Of a DNA stretch of 34,418 nucleotides, positions 16,516-25,059 are shown in pieces. Both the position numbers and the translations under genes were made by a program. The notes beneath the pieces were generated by a model. The model had not been told where the DNA came from. It saw only the letters and a program-made list of their open reading frames with translations, and did no database searches. Numbering within the stretch: the first letter of the stretch is position 1; the number at the start of each line of letters is the position of its first letter. This DNA comes from Waddliaceae bacterium. GTDB taxonomy: Bacteria; Chlamydiota; Chlamydiia; Chlamydiales; JABHNK01. The stretch spans positions 1-34,418 of the forward strand of contig JABHNK010000003.1 in assembly GCA_018694295.1 (NCBI GenBank). Reading direction: 5' to 3'.

Positions 16516-18365
16516 TCTTTGTAGTCGATCCTATATTTAAAGCCTTCGCGTTCTAGGAAGACGGTATCTTGTCGTATGCTGATGATACGCATACCGTCGA
16601 GGATATCGCCGCGGGTGAGGATGCGGCCATTGATGACGACGCTGAGGTTCATGCTGTCGCGTCGTGAAGAACCTGTTACGATGTATCTCTCTGAGATGTC
16701 GACCATTGCGGAGTCTTCGCCGCGGCGTTCGACGACGAGGTTACGCACGGCACGTACGCCGCGGGTTTCCTCGAAATCTTTTATCAGGCGTCGTAGTGTA
16801 CCGCTTTTATCTGGCGATGACGTCCCTGACATTATTATTTCGCCATCGATAAATTGTGCTTCGATATTTATGAAGTTGTTGTCGAAGAGGGCGATATCGA
16901 CGTTTGTGAGGATTTCTTCTTCTACGACGACGAGGTTTTCTAGCCTATCGATGTATGGGAAGTTTATGCTGACATATTCGTTGAGGGCCTCGGATTTTTC
17001 ATTCGTATCGAGGAAGCCTGTTAGTATGAAGCTACCGACTTTCGGCGAACGCATTGTTATCCCGCGGAAGTCTGTATTCCACTGCAGTGTTTGGTTCATC
17101 TCCGACCATACTAGCTCATCGATGATGATGTTATCGTTTATTTCGTTAGCAAATTCGAGGTTTTGGATGTTGTACATCAGCTGTTCTTTGTCGACTTTAG
17201 TGAGGACGTGACCAAGGAGGAACAATTTCCCCGACGCCTTGTTATATGTGAACTGCACCTCCGGGTAATTTCTCAGTGCTTCTCTGATATATCTATATAC
17301 GTCAACCTGTTCGACGGTAACATCTTCAGTTTTGAATAGCGTAACTGTTCCAGTCCCTATGACGAGTACTACTGCTGCAACGACACCGGCGACGATCATC
17401 CCTGTCTTCGTGGCGAAGAGTTCCATGATATTCTTATGAGGGATTTCTTCGGCGGCGTCTTCTTCTACAGAAAGGCCTTCTTCTTTTTCTTCGCCTTCTT
17501 CGTGTTCTTCTTCTTCTTCCTTTGTTTCATAATGCGAAGGCAATACCGGTGATACTATGGTATGTGCTTCGGCTTCTTTATCTATTACGACAAACACCGT
17601 AGACCCTAATGTTATCACGGTATGTGGTTCTAACTCTTGTTTTTCTCCTTCTTCGAGACGTTTCTCGTCGCAGAACGTTCCGTTGCTGCTTCCGTTATCT
17701 TCGACGGTGACGACATCATCATCGGAGATTTTCAGGAGCACGTGTTTCCTTGAGATGCTAGCATCGTGGAAGATTATATCACAAGCTGTTGTGTCTGTTC
17801 CTATTACATATTCTTTTCCGGTGTCCATTGGGAACTCTGCGCCGGCGTTGGGGCCGTTGATAACTTTAAGGCTCCAGCGTCCTGCTTCTTCCATTCCGAA
17901 TGTTATATCTGCTAAGGCGATGTCTTCGTTTCCCTTTTCTCCGCCGAAGATCGTCTCATATCCTTCTTCTTCGTATGCAACGTCGCCATCTTCGCCGACG
18001 AACGCCTCGTCGCCTTCTTCACCGTCGAGACCTTCGACGATGACGCCTTCGGTGCCAAGAGAATAGTGATATATTCCCTTACCTATCTTCACCTTATCGC
18101 CGTCGTTGAGGGTATATTCTTCGGTGATCTCCTGTCCATTGACGTATACTGCATTGGTAGCGCTGAGATTTTCTATGGAGATGCCGTCTACGGTCTTACG
18201 ACATACGACATGGCGTCGCGATACTGCTGCGTCTTCGATGACGATCTGACACGTATCGGGATCCCTACCAATGACCCATTCTTCGCCGCTACCTTCTAGG
18301 GCGAGGACGAGGCCTTCGGGCTCTCCTTTCTCCAGTACGAACTTTGCTACCATATCATTTAACAT
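16512..18365 (-). CDS. sctD: T3S inner-membrane ring protein SctD (CdsD) with two FHA domains
   Basis: SctD forms the outer of the two inner-membrane rings and links the sorting platform to the secretin. The 617-aa protein has a cytoplasmic part with two forkhead-associated domains: residues about 5-105 (WVIGRDPDTC, VSRRHVV, TNAVYVNG) and about 160-255 (YVIGTDTTACD, ISRKHVLLK, GSSNGTF). An acidic linker follows at about 275-310. One membrane segment, about 320-345 (MIVAGVVAAVVLVIGTGTVT), precedes periplasmic ring-building modules (VDVYRYIREAL.., GKLFLLGHVLTK, NLEFANEINDNIII). Two FHA domains with intact SxxH and N residues are characteristic of chlamydial CdsD; other SctD proteins have one, usually degenerate. 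The longest frame uses a TTG at 18371; the ATG at 18365 has AGG six bases upstream and is preferred. C. trachomatis CdsD is longer (about 829 aa). Confidence 0.92.
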   Translation of the reverse strand: MLNDMVAKFVLEKGEPEGLVLALEGSGEEWVIGRDPDTCQIVIEDAAVSRRHVVCRKTVDGISIENLSATNAVYVNGQEITEEYTLNDGDKVKIGKGIYHYSLGTEGVIVEGLDGEEGDEAFVGEDGDVAYEEEGYETIFGGEKGNEDIALADITFGMEEAGRWSLKVINGPNAGAEFPMDTGKEYVIGTDTTACDIIFHDASISRKHVLLKISDDDVVTVEDNGSSNGTFCDEKRLEEGEKQELEPHTVITLGSTVFVVIDKEAEAHTIVSPVLPSHYETKEEEEEHEEGEEKEEGLSVEEDAAEEIPHKNIMELFATKTGMIVAGVVAAVVLVIGTGTVTLFKTEDVTVEQVDVYRYIREALRNYPEVQFTYNKASGKLFLLGHVLTKVDKEQLMYNIQNLEFANEINDNIIIDELVWSEMNQTLQWNTDFRGITMRSPKVGSFILTGFLDTNEKSEALNEYVSINFPYIDRLENLVVVEEEILTNVDIALFDNNFINIEAQFIDGEIIMSGTSSPDKSGTLRRLIKDFEETRGVRAVRNLVVERRGEDSAMVDISERYIVTGSSRRDSMNLSVVINGRILTRGDILDGMRIISIRQDTVFLEREGFKYRIDYKE

Positions 18366-18413
18366 ATTCAACCTATTCTATCTTTCGTAATGACACTATA
18401 CCATTTTTCTCTT

Positions 18414-18842
18414 TTAAAAAAACTGTTTCGCCGTGCTTCCTTGTGTTATCTTCTCTTCGGCTTCGTCGCGCCAGAAAGTCGTCCAATTACAGAAGTCTTC
18501 GAAGATATTAAGAAGGTCTTCGGTATCTATACTATAAGGCAAAAGCCGCGACAATACCAGCGTGGTGCCGTCGGCTTCGAGTCCTATTGAAGAACCTCCT
18601 GTCCCGACACCTAGCATATTTCCTGTCATGGCATGTACGAAGAACCCTTCTCTATCGCCTTCTGGGAGCTCACACACCACGGAATGTAGGTAATACCCCG
18701 TGTCACGGACGTCTTTAACGGTGACGGTAAGCCCTTCCTTGACAGCGACGGTGAACTCTTTCCCTGACGATGTCTTTGGAAACTCCGCTTCGATGCCGAA
18801 GTCCTTCCACAATGCTTTCATATGCTCTTCTAATGTCGCCAT
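18414..18842 (-). CDS. CesT/SycE-family T3S chaperone (CT663 position)
   Basis: The 142-aa acidic protein has the alternating pattern of class I T3S chaperones: an N-terminal amphipathic helix (LEEHMKALWKDFGIEAEF), central strands (FTVAVKEGLTVTVKDV, YYLHSVVCELPEG), a 'small residue' stretch near the middle (GNMLGVGTGGSSIGLEADGT) and a final helix (TEDLLNIFEDFCNWTTFWRD). Such chaperones dimerise and present effectors or translocators to the SctN platform. In Chlamydia CT663 lies next to sctD, as here (48 bp upstream of the sctD start). Its substrate cannot be told from the sequence; CopD, encoded directly upstream, is one possibility. Confidence 0.75.
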   Translation of the reverse strand: MATLEEHMKALWKDFGIEAEFPKTSSGKEFTVAVKEGLTVTVKDVRDTGYYLHSVVCELPEGDREGFFVHAMTGNMLGVGTGGSSIGLEADGTTLVLSRLLPYSIDTEDLLNIFEDFCNWTTFWRDEAEEKITQGSTAKQFF

Positions 18843-18893
18843 ATCATAACCTTACAATGTTTTTGTCTCTCAGCTTCATCGCCAATACATCCC

Positions 18894-18915
18894 TCCTGCC
18901 GCATTCTCGGCAGGA
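18894..18915 (-). terminator. Hairpin between copD-like gene and chaperone
   Basis: TCCTGCCG/CGGCAGGA form an 8-bp stem with a 6-nt loop in the 83-bp gap. It lacks a T tract, so partial termination or RNA processing between the translocator and basal-body genes is possible rather than shown. Confidence 0.4.
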
Positions 18916-18925
18916 AAATGGGGTT

Positions 18926-20407
18926 TTAGCCGGGCGAGAATCCCGACGCCTGAGCAGCCATCCTCGATGCCTCTTTAAGCAGATCTAATGCTTTATCAAA
19001 GGCTTGACCAACGTCTCCTGAGTCTTTACCGGCAGCCTGTATAGAATCCTGAAGCTGCCTTATAATTGCTTGCAGCGCAGCGATTATCTTCTTCGCCTCA
19101 CCTTCGCTAATTTTCTCCTTAGCGCTTTCCAGTTGACCCGCTGCCTGCGCAGCAGAACCTACTGCCGTACCTGTAGCAGTGTAGAGCTGCGCCGCAGTAT
19201 TTTGAGCTGTTAATTCCGTTGAAACTTGACTCGATCTCAGCTCATTCAAAGTACCTTTTTGGCTGGCGCGTAGTGTGTCTCGTTGCGTCACACTCAATTT
19301 ACTTGAATCAATATTATATGTTTGTTCCCCGCCTTTTGACCCTACCGGCTTCACTTTATGGAGGCCATCCGGCGTAGTATCTATGTTGGCTGCTTCCATT
19401 TCCGCTTTAGTAAGTCCGTTAACCTGCCCTGATTGTGGTGTTGATGCGTTTTGACTGGCAACAAGCTTGTCTCGTACAGCAGGAGGAAACGCAGGTTTCT
19501 CTGCAACTGCAGGACGGAGTTGAGTCCCATCAGCGTTGCTAACCGCTGGACCTCCTTTTATTCCTTTGAATCCTATATCGTCGATGTCATATGTATCACC
19601 CGTTTTTGTCACTCCTGCCTTTTTCCCATAGTCTGTTACATTACCCTTTCCGTCAACTAAAGGAGGATTGCCGTCTATGCTTTTCATGCCTCCTGCTTTT
19701 TTCATTTCCGCCTTAGAAAGCCCTTGAAGCCCCTTTATTGGTTGTTCTATTGTTAAATCGCCTTCGTTTCCTACTGGGGTGATTTTAGCTTCCGTCCCTG
19801 ACTTCGTTTTTAAATTATTAATATTGTTTCTTGCCGTGTTTATTCGCGGTTGCATGCCCTTTCCAGCCAAGCGGCCTTTACCAAGTCCTACGCCACCTCC
19901 AATCACTGCCCCGGCACCACTAGCGATTGCTGACGCCATCAGTCCCCAAGCCTGTTTTTCTATACCTGCCGATTCCTTTTCGGCCTGGATTAAAGTCTGG
20001 TCTTGTTCGAGTAGTGATTCTGCCCATGACATGACCCTCATATTCACCATATTCTCATTGTCAATAAGTCTCATCTCGGAAGAGGCTTTTGCAATCAATG
20101 CTATTATACGGCTAAGCACTGCAATAAACGACCCCGAAAACCATGCGTTTTCTTCTATTTCACGAAATTGATTTATAATTAATCGGCCTACATCATCATC
20201 ATTCTCCAAGGGTTCCAAAGAATCATAACTTTGGTTTTCGTTTGTATCCATAAGCTTATATTTATCATCACCAGCAGTTACAAGAATATCTGTACCGTCC
20301 TTCTGCTTGCTAATTGTTCCTGTAATGGTGCTTGTTTCACTGCCTTTAGTTGCCGTAAAGCTATATTTTTGGCCATCTTGTATTTCACTTTTCTTAATTT
20401 CTGTCAT
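18926..20407 (-). CDS. copD: CopD-like T3S translocator protein
   Basis: The 493-aa protein has no signal peptide. It has a hydrophobic helix at about 88-108 (SGSFIAVLSRIIALIAKA) and a Gly/Ala-rich hydrophobic segment at about 150-176 (WGLMASAIASGAGAVIGGGV), a low-complexity middle, and a long Ala/Gln-rich amphipathic C-terminal coiled coil (TAQNTAAQLYTATGTAVGSA; AKKIIAALQAIIRQLQDSI). This layout is typical of the smaller pore component (SctB/CopD, IpaC-like). The middle carries degenerate repeats starting GL(S/T)KAEM near residues 225 and 325. It is adjacent to a CopB-like gene and an LcrH-type chaperone, matching the lcrH-copB-copD order in Chlamydia, although there the translocator loci lie apart from the cdsD-cdsC cluster. 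The start has AAGGAG upstream. Confidence 0.75.
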   Translation of the reverse strand: MTEIKKSEIQDGQKYSFTATKGSETSTITGTISKQKDGTDILVTAGDDKYKLMDTNENQSYDSLEPLENDDDVGRLIINQFREIEENAWFSGSFIAVLSRIIALIAKASSEMRLIDNENMVNMRVMSWAESLLEQDQTLIQAEKESAGIEKQAWGLMASAIASGAGAVIGGGVGLGKGRLAGKGMQPRINTARNNINNLKTKSGTEAKITPVGNEGDLTIEQPIKGLQGLSKAEMKKAGGMKSIDGNPPLVDGKGNVTDYGKKAGVTKTGDTYDIDDIGFKGIKGGPAVSNADGTQLRPAVAEKPAFPPAVRDKLVASQNASTPQSGQVNGLTKAEMEAANIDTTPDGLHKVKPVGSKGGEQTYNIDSSKLSVTQRDTLRASQKGTLNELRSSQVSTELTAQNTAAQLYTATGTAVGSAAQAAGQLESAKEKISEGEAKKIIAALQAIIRQLQDSIQAAGKDSGDVGQAFDKALDLLKEASRMAAQASGFSPG

Positions 20408-20492
20408 AACAACGTCTCCTTATTTATTATCTTCGTCTTTTTTGCCACGCCTGGATTCTCATATCATCGCAAGCTTTTGTGTTAATCCTTTG

Positions 20493-21848
20493 TTATCCTT
20501 GAACAGCGGCGTTAGTATTTTTTTCTGCTACACTGAAGAGAACATCTCTATTCATATTTCTCATCTTCATCGATTCTTGGATTTTCCCTATCTCTTCGAC
20601 ACCGCTTTGATATCCATCATTAAGAAGGTTTAACAATGCTTTCAGTGCTACCAAGAGCGATAAAATATCGCCTCTTTCTTTAGTGGTCTTAGCGACAGAC
20701 TTTAAGATGTCTGCTTGTGTCCAGTTGCTCCAAGCAGAGGATAGTCCTTGGACGATACCCCCGGCAGTCTGAACAGATGTTAAGCCAACTATCTGTTTCG
20801 CGCCCTTCGCGGCGTTCGCCGCAGTCGAAATCCCCTTCATCGCCTTCAGTATCCCACCATAACCAACAAGTGACAATAATAAGGAAGCAGCTGTAATAAT
20901 GATTCTCCAAGTTTTTACATATTTTGCCATATCTTTCTTTTCGTCAGCTGTCAATTCTTCTTTCTCAACGTTATGTTCGTTGCAGTAAGCGCGCTCAAGC
21001 ATGCCATCGAGAACTGGTCCAGATGCCACCAGCGACGTTCCGAAAGCTCCTGCTGGAGCGGTTGCTGCAGACAGCGCTAGCGCCGTCCCTGAGCCTGATG
21101 TTAATAGGCTGACTATTGCTACCAAACAAAGAGCAGACACAGCAGCAAGACCAGCTGCCCACCATGCCATTGTTTCTGCTTTGCTTTCAGCCTCAGCTTC
21201 GCTGAGCCCCTCTACTTCTGAGCCGCCTCTTTCATACATCCCCATATTTAACTGAGCCGTTATCACCGCTGATATTATCCCTGTAGTCATGAATGTTACA
21301 GCAAGAGCGATTACCGCCACGCCCAAAACCCCTCCTGATACAGCGCCAGCAGCTATTGCTAAGATTCCTACGGCGACAATAACACCACATGTAATCCAAG
21401 CTTGCTTCTCCGCTTCTTTCTTCCTTTCGCCTCTTAGGTCTGCTTGATCACTATAGTAATCTCGGACATTCTCCACCTGCCTCAAAACAGTAGTCGCTAT
21501 CTCCTTATTAGTCTCTTTCGATGTGTTAAATGTCTTTTCATTGATATCGCCACCAACTTTTATCTCATCAGCCACCTCATCTGCCACAAGACGTAATGCC
21601 GCAACAATTTTGCCTATGAAATCACTCATCGACACTTCTTCGAAATCTTGTGTTTTAGTCTGATCAGGAGACGTTATATCAGGTTTCGTCATATCATATA
21701 TAAACTCTATGATATCTTCACGGGAAATAGGAGCAACATCGTCTTGTGGGACGTCGCCCTCCTGCTTTTCTGTTATAGCATCATTAATATTCTGATCAAC
21801 CTGTTCTCTAGGTATTCCTCGTTGGCTGCCATCTATTCCACCAGTCAT
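20493..21848 (-). CDS. copB: CopB-like T3S translocator protein with several hydrophobic segments
   Basis: The 451-aa protein starts with a charged, disordered region (T3S signal-like, no Sec signal). It has strongly hydrophobic stretches at about 150-198 (WITCGVIVAVGILAIAAGAV continuing to AVITAQL), about 228-268 (AWWAAGLAAVSALCLVAIVS) and about 313-330 (IIITAASLLLSLVGYGGI). Flanking helices such as QADLRGERKKEAEKQ precede the first one. The combination of an internal hydrophobic hairpin flanked by coiled-coil regions is that of the large translocator (SctE/CopB, IpaB/YopB-like) that inserts into the host or vacuole membrane. The gene lies between an LcrH-type chaperone (36 bp upstream) and copD (85 bp downstream). 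GAGGATAATGTT precedes the ATG. Confidence 0.8.
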   Translation of the reverse strand: MTGGIDGSQRGIPREQVDQNINDAITEKQEGDVPQDDVAPISREDIIEFIYDMTKPDITSPDQTKTQDFEEVSMSDFIGKIVAALRLVADEVADEIKVGGDINEKTFNTSKETNKEIATTVLRQVENVRDYYSDQADLRGERKKEAEKQAWITCGVIVAVGILAIAAGAVSGGVLGVAVIALAVTFMTTGIISAVITAQLNMGMYERGGSEVEGLSEAEAESKAETMAWWAAGLAAVSALCLVAIVSLLTSGSGTALALSAATAPAGAFGTSLVASGPVLDGMLERAYCNEHNVEKEELTADEKKDMAKYVKTWRIIITAASLLLSLVGYGGILKAMKGISTAANAAKGAKQIVGLTSVQTAGGIVQGLSSAWSNWTQADILKSVAKTTKERGDILSLLVALKALLNLLNDGYQSGVEEIGKIQESMKMRNMNRDVLFSVAEKNTNAAVQG

Positions 21849-21884
21849 AACATTATCCTCATAATTTCTTGTTTTTATTCTTCG

Positions 21885-22829
21885 CTATTTTTTCGTTTCT
21901 TGTTTTTGATCCTTTGCTATTTTTTCTTCGGATTCACGAATTGTATCTTTGAGGCTGGGGTACTTTCCTTCTATAAGATCATTTTCAGCTTTTTTCATCT
22001 CATCGGTGATTTCGACTTTGGACTTCGGTCTTTTGTTTTTGGGGATTTTTTCCAGCTTATCATGTATTGCTTTCTTCATAAGAACCATCTGCTTTTTAAG
22101 CTTCTGCCATTCAGCGCTTTCCCCGCAGGCCTCTATTGCTTTCTGTAGGACGTCTTGTGCAGAATCTGGGTCGTTGAGTTCTAAGAAGCAATCAGCGGCG
22201 TGATAATATGGCAAAGGGTTATTCTCGTCGAAGAAACTCGTTACTATATATTGTTTAATAGCTTCGTTGTATTCCTTTTTACGGTGTAAACTCGACGACA
22301 GCCCCATATGGTAACGAGCTTGTAAAGGATCGAGGAATATCAACGTCCTGAATATCTCTTCGGCGTCTTTATATTTCCCTGCGTTATATAGCGTATACGC
22401 TTGTGCATATATCGTCTCTATCATCCCCGGAGTAAACTGCAGAGCATCTTTTGGCGAGACTCCTTGGACGACGATAAGATATAACATAGCGCTCATCAGC
22501 TTTTGGACCTGTTCACCATCATTTTTATCAAACTTTTCTACGTTGGGCTTATTAGTGATTTTAAGCTTTTCGACTTCTTCTTTGGACAGACCCATGTCTT
22601 CCCATGAATTAAGCTTATTGATAAGTCTTTCGACTTCTTTAACAAGAGAGGCGTCTGCAATCTTCGTCCCCTTTTCTGCTTCTTCATCCCATTTCTTTAT
22701 ATCGTCCATCGTTTCTTTGGAATATATCTTCTCAAAAAGCTTCGACTGCCCTTCTGTGGTATTTTTTGACGCTACTTTTTCTTCAGAAGCGTTTTGACGT
22801 AATTTCTTTGATTTCTTTTTCTTAGCCAT
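21885..22829 (-). CDS. lcrH: LcrH/SycD-type TPR chaperone of translocators
   Basis: Class II T3S chaperones bind both translocators through TPR repeats. Residues about 115-235 carry the family signature: IETIYAQAYTLYNAGKYKDA, EEIFRTLIFLDPLQARYHMG, LSSSLHRKKEYNEAIKQYIV and YYHAADCFLELNDPDSAQDV. The 314-aa length exceeds the usual 160-230 aa because of a Lys-rich, charged N-terminal region of about 100 residues and a charged C-terminal tail after residue 245. The longest frame starts at 22847, but the ATG at 22829 has a perfect GGAGG nearby and is preferred. It is immediately upstream of the CopB-like gene, as in Chlamydia (CT576). Confidence 0.83.
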   Translation of the reverse strand: MAKKKKSKKLRQNASEEKVASKNTTEGQSKLFEKIYSKETMDDIKKWDEEAEKGTKIADASLVKEVERLINKLNSWEDMGLSKEEVEKLKITNKPNVEKFDKNDGEQVQKLMSAMLYLIVVQGVSPKDALQFTPGMIETIYAQAYTLYNAGKYKDAEEIFRTLIFLDPLQARYHMGLSSSLHRKKEYNEAIKQYIVTSFFDENNPLPYYHAADCFLELNDPDSAQDVLQKAIEACGESAEWQKLKKQMVLMKKAIHDKLEKIPKNKRPKSKVEITDEMKKAENDLIEGKYPSLKDTIRESEEKIAKDQKQETKK

Positions 22830-22882
22830 GGTTCCCTCCAATGACATTATTTTTTTTGCTACTCTTTTACTTTTATCTACTT

Positions 22883-23596
22883 CTATTTAAATATTGCTGA
22901 TATTAAGCCACTCATCTGCTGCATTATCGTCGTCAATATCTGCGACTGCCCTTGTGTTGCCTCGTTCGAAGTACTCAATGACGACGACCAGTCTTTTGAG
23001 TGGTCTCTTTCTGCTGTACGCAGCGAACGCAAGTTTTCTATTTTCTGCTGTACTCGCACTTGCTCGGAACGCAGAAGTGATTGGCCTTCAGTATTTAAAG
23101 CCCCATCTTCTTCATAATCGGGATTTTCAAGAAGAGTTGTCCTATATGTATCCGCGCTAGGATCCAGGCCGCTTATCTCTGTTGTTAACGCGCTCTGTGT
23201 CTCAGTCTTATATTCTACGCCGCCGGCGAGAGATATCGCCGCACCTTGTATCGCCTCAAGAAGGTCAATGAGCTTCTCAAACAACGTCCATATAACCTCT
23301 AGTCTGTCGGAGCTCTCTACAGCTATTATCTCGGCAAGCTCGACGCCTACGCTATGGAAACCAAAAGGGTCTCCGCCATCGAGGAACGATCCCCATTCGG
23401 TGAGAAGCTGTGCATCTTTCTCATCATCGGTCAAGACTTCGCCAGTAGTAGCAGAAATAAGGTCACTGCCACTTTCAACACCAATAGACCCACGGTATTC
23501 GTTTACGAAATAACTGTATATTTCTCCAATATCTGCTTCTAGTAAACCTGGCTTCAAGCCGTAGGCGGTTGTGAAGTCTTCGGTAATCAATGCCAT
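22883..23596 (-). CDS. Unrecognised protein, family-of-six member 2 (putative T3S substrate)
   Basis: I do not recognise this 237-aa acidic, helical protein. It has no signal peptide. Visible parts are an N-terminal segment with LLTEWGSFLDGGDPFGFHSV, a hydrophobic helix pair about residues 105-135 (VIWTLFEKLIDLLEAIQGAA), and a C-terminal segment with IENLRSLRTAERDHSKDWSS ending MQQMSGLISAIFK. The next gene upstream shows the same landmarks (WEAFLRGYDLFGYYSSG; IRNARTYSRDESKEWQSS; ASIISLIFR), so the two are paralogues. It is co-directional with and 53 bp upstream of lcrH, in what looks like one transcript with the translocators, which suggests a secreted substrate or accessory of the same apparatus. 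The start has AAGGATATAATACC. Confidence 0.7.
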   Translation of the reverse strand: MALITEDFTTAYGLKPGLLEADIGEIYSYFVNEYRGSIGVESGSDLISATTGEVLTDDEKDAQLLTEWGSFLDGGDPFGFHSVGVELAEIIAVESSDRLEVIWTLFEKLIDLLEAIQGAAISLAGGVEYKTETQSALTTEISGLDPSADTYRTTLLENPDYEEDGALNTEGQSLLRSEQVRVQQKIENLRSLRTAERDHSKDWSSSLSTSNEATQGQSQILTTIMQQMSGLISAIFK

Positions 23597-23659
23597 GGTA
23601 TTATATCCTTTTTTAATTCTTTATATGTCTTACAAATTTTTATTACTACCTATATTTTA

Positions 23660-24391
23660 CTACCTAAAGATCAGACTTATTATGCTGGCAAGGTCTCTAT
23701 ATATCTTTTTTATCTGATCGAGCTGTTGTGACCGTACGTCTACAAGACTCTTCGAAGAGCTTTGCCACTCTTTACTTTCGTCTCTAGAATATGTCCGTGC
23801 ATTTCTTATCTGCTCGATACGCGCCGAAAAAGTCATGTTGTCTATCTGTCCGTCATCATCAGTAGCCTCGACAACAGCAAGCTTCTTACTTTCGTGTATC
23901 ATAGTGGCGGTGTATGCCTCTGCTATCACACTCTTTTGTTCTATTATAGAGAACTCCGACAAAATTGTTTCTTGTATCCTGTCGAGGATCTCCCGCAGGC
24001 TACGCATAACCCTGAAAAGAATCATGATCTTCAGTGAGCTCACTTCAATGATATTGTCTGACAAAGAACTTATAATAAGCCCTCCGGCAAAAACCTCCTG
24101 AAGAAAATCCTCCCCAGAAGAATAATACCCGAAAAGGTCATACCCACGAAGAAACGCTTCCCAATACACTCTAACGTCGGCGGTGGGAAGGTCGCCGTAT
24201 TCCGTCTCACCAAAATATCCTTTCGCCTCTTTTTCGAATGCCGCCCAGTCGCGAGCAAAATCGAGGTTGTCGTTGACGCCGTCATCAGGGTTAACATCAT
24301 CAGCAAGATAGAGAGCGTTAAAATTCGTTTGGAAAAACGCTAGATATTTTTCTTCGCTGTTAATATCAATGCCTGGTAAAGATCCGCTCAT
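23660..24391 (-). CDS. Unrecognised protein, family-of-six member 1 (putative T3S substrate)
   Basis: This 243-aa helical protein has no recognised family. The reading frame extends upstream to 24556, but the ATG at 24391 (MSGSLPGIDI) has AAGGAG nine bases upstream and the extension is Lys-rich, unlike the rest, so 24391 is chosen. Landmarks are a W-x-x-F-L motif at about residue 80 (YWEAFLRGYDLFGYYSSG), helices at about 115-150 (MILFRVMRSLREILDRIQET), and the C-terminal block IRNARTYSRDESKEWQSSSK running to YRDLASIISLIFR. The C-terminal block resembles the next gene and, more loosely, the four plus-strand proteins at 25060-29619 (FYKxAxxxI). It is the first minus-strand gene, divergent from that operon. 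Confidence 0.72.
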   Translation of the reverse strand: MSGSLPGIDINSEEKYLAFFQTNFNALYLADDVNPDDGVNDNLDFARDWAAFEKEAKGYFGETEYGDLPTADVRVYWEAFLRGYDLFGYYSSGEDFLQEVFAGGLIISSLSDNIIEVSSLKIMILFRVMRSLREILDRIQETILSEFSIIEQKSVIAEAYTATMIHESKKLAVVEATDDDGQIDNMTFSARIEQIRNARTYSRDESKEWQSSSKSLVDVRSQQLDQIKKIYRDLASIISLIFR

Positions 24392-24472
24392 AATTTGTTC
24401 TCCTTGTTTACAGAGCACCCACGACGCGATCTGCATATGTCCGAGCCCGAGTACTTTCCTTCCACTACGTTT

Positions 24473-24502
24473 AGTATAGCACATTAAAAGAATTATTATA
24501 AA
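24473..24502 (-). promoter_or_regulatory. Putative promoter of the minus-strand translocator operon
   Basis: On the minus strand TATACT (24478-24473) is preceded at 18 bp by TTTATA (24502-24497), 82 bp upstream of the ATG at 24391. The -10 is good, the -35 poor. Confidence 0.35.
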
Positions 24503-24538
24503 CTCTTTTTTTTTCTTTATCAAAAAATCGAAGTTCGA

Positions 24539-24874
24539 AATAGGATTTTTCACCACAGAGCCACGGAGGACACAGAGAAATAAAACAATCTGGCTGGGGG
24601 ATTTCCCCCAGACCCCCTTTTTTGAACGGTGAACGGTGAACTATAACTCTACGCTATACGCTATTCCTATACGCTATCCTTTCACCCGGACACGGCAGTG
24701 CCCCCTCTCGCCGTTGTCGTAACAATATGATTGCTCCTTTACATTTGTTTGAGGAAAACGTAAGAAAAAAAAGTACAAACCACGACAATGACGACAGCTG
24801 TGCGTCCGCTGCGCGCGCTCTGCGCAGTGGGCGCTCTCTGTGTGCTCTGTGACTCTGTGGTGAAAAAATTGGGG
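24539..24874 (+). mobile_element. Inverted-repeat element copy A (MITE-like, non-coding)
   Basis: The left end AATAGGATTTTTCACCACAG, continuing AGCCACGGAGGACACAGAG, is mirrored by a right end CTCTGTGTGCTCTGTGACTC..GGTGAAAAA. The interior holds a GGGGG/CCCCC hairpin with T tract (24594-24617), GAACGGTGAACGGTGAACT, CTATACGC repeats and the CGACAGCTGTGCGTCCGCTG block. Copy C (31410-31751) is nearly collinear; copy B (29625-30011) is inverted. The terminal repeats and multicopy state suggest a miniature transposable or repeat element; no transposase is present and no clear target-site duplication was found. Confidence 0.75.
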
Positions 24875-24985
24875 CTTGTTACTTTTTATTAAAAAGCGCC
24901 GAACTTTTTTATTGTCTATATCGTTAACGATAAATCTTTTACGGAAAACGCTCGATATCCCCTTATATATTGGCATGTTTTTTGC

Positions 24986-25014
24986 TTGTTATTATATAGA
25001 ACTTTTTTTATAAT
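24986..25014 (+). promoter_or_regulatory. Strong sigma70-type promoter of the four-gene operon
   Basis: TTGTTA (24986-24991), a 17-bp spacer and consensus TATAAT (25009-25014) lie 45 bp upstream of the ATG at 25060, followed by a GAGGA ribosome site. This is the best -35/-10 pair I found in the window and fits a housekeeping (sigma66-like) factor. Confidence 0.65.
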
Positions 25015-25059
25015 AAGGTATAGGCGGGGTGAATTACATCCCATAGCGAGGACAAAATT

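Larger units (their letters stand above)
24392..25059. other. 668-bp divergent intergenic region
   Basis: The gap separates the minus- and plus-strand members of the family of six. It contains a probable minus promoter (24473-24502), repeat element copy A (24539-24874) and a strong plus promoter (24986-25014). The short frames across the element also recur in its other copies and look spurious. Confidence 0.7.

Noticed and set aside
24674-24976. Short open frames with TEHTESAHCAERAQ-like or TTESQSTQRA-like sequence in elements A, B and C
   Set aside because: They arise in different frames of the repeat terminal sequence, differ in length between copies, lack ribosome sites and read into unrelated flanks.
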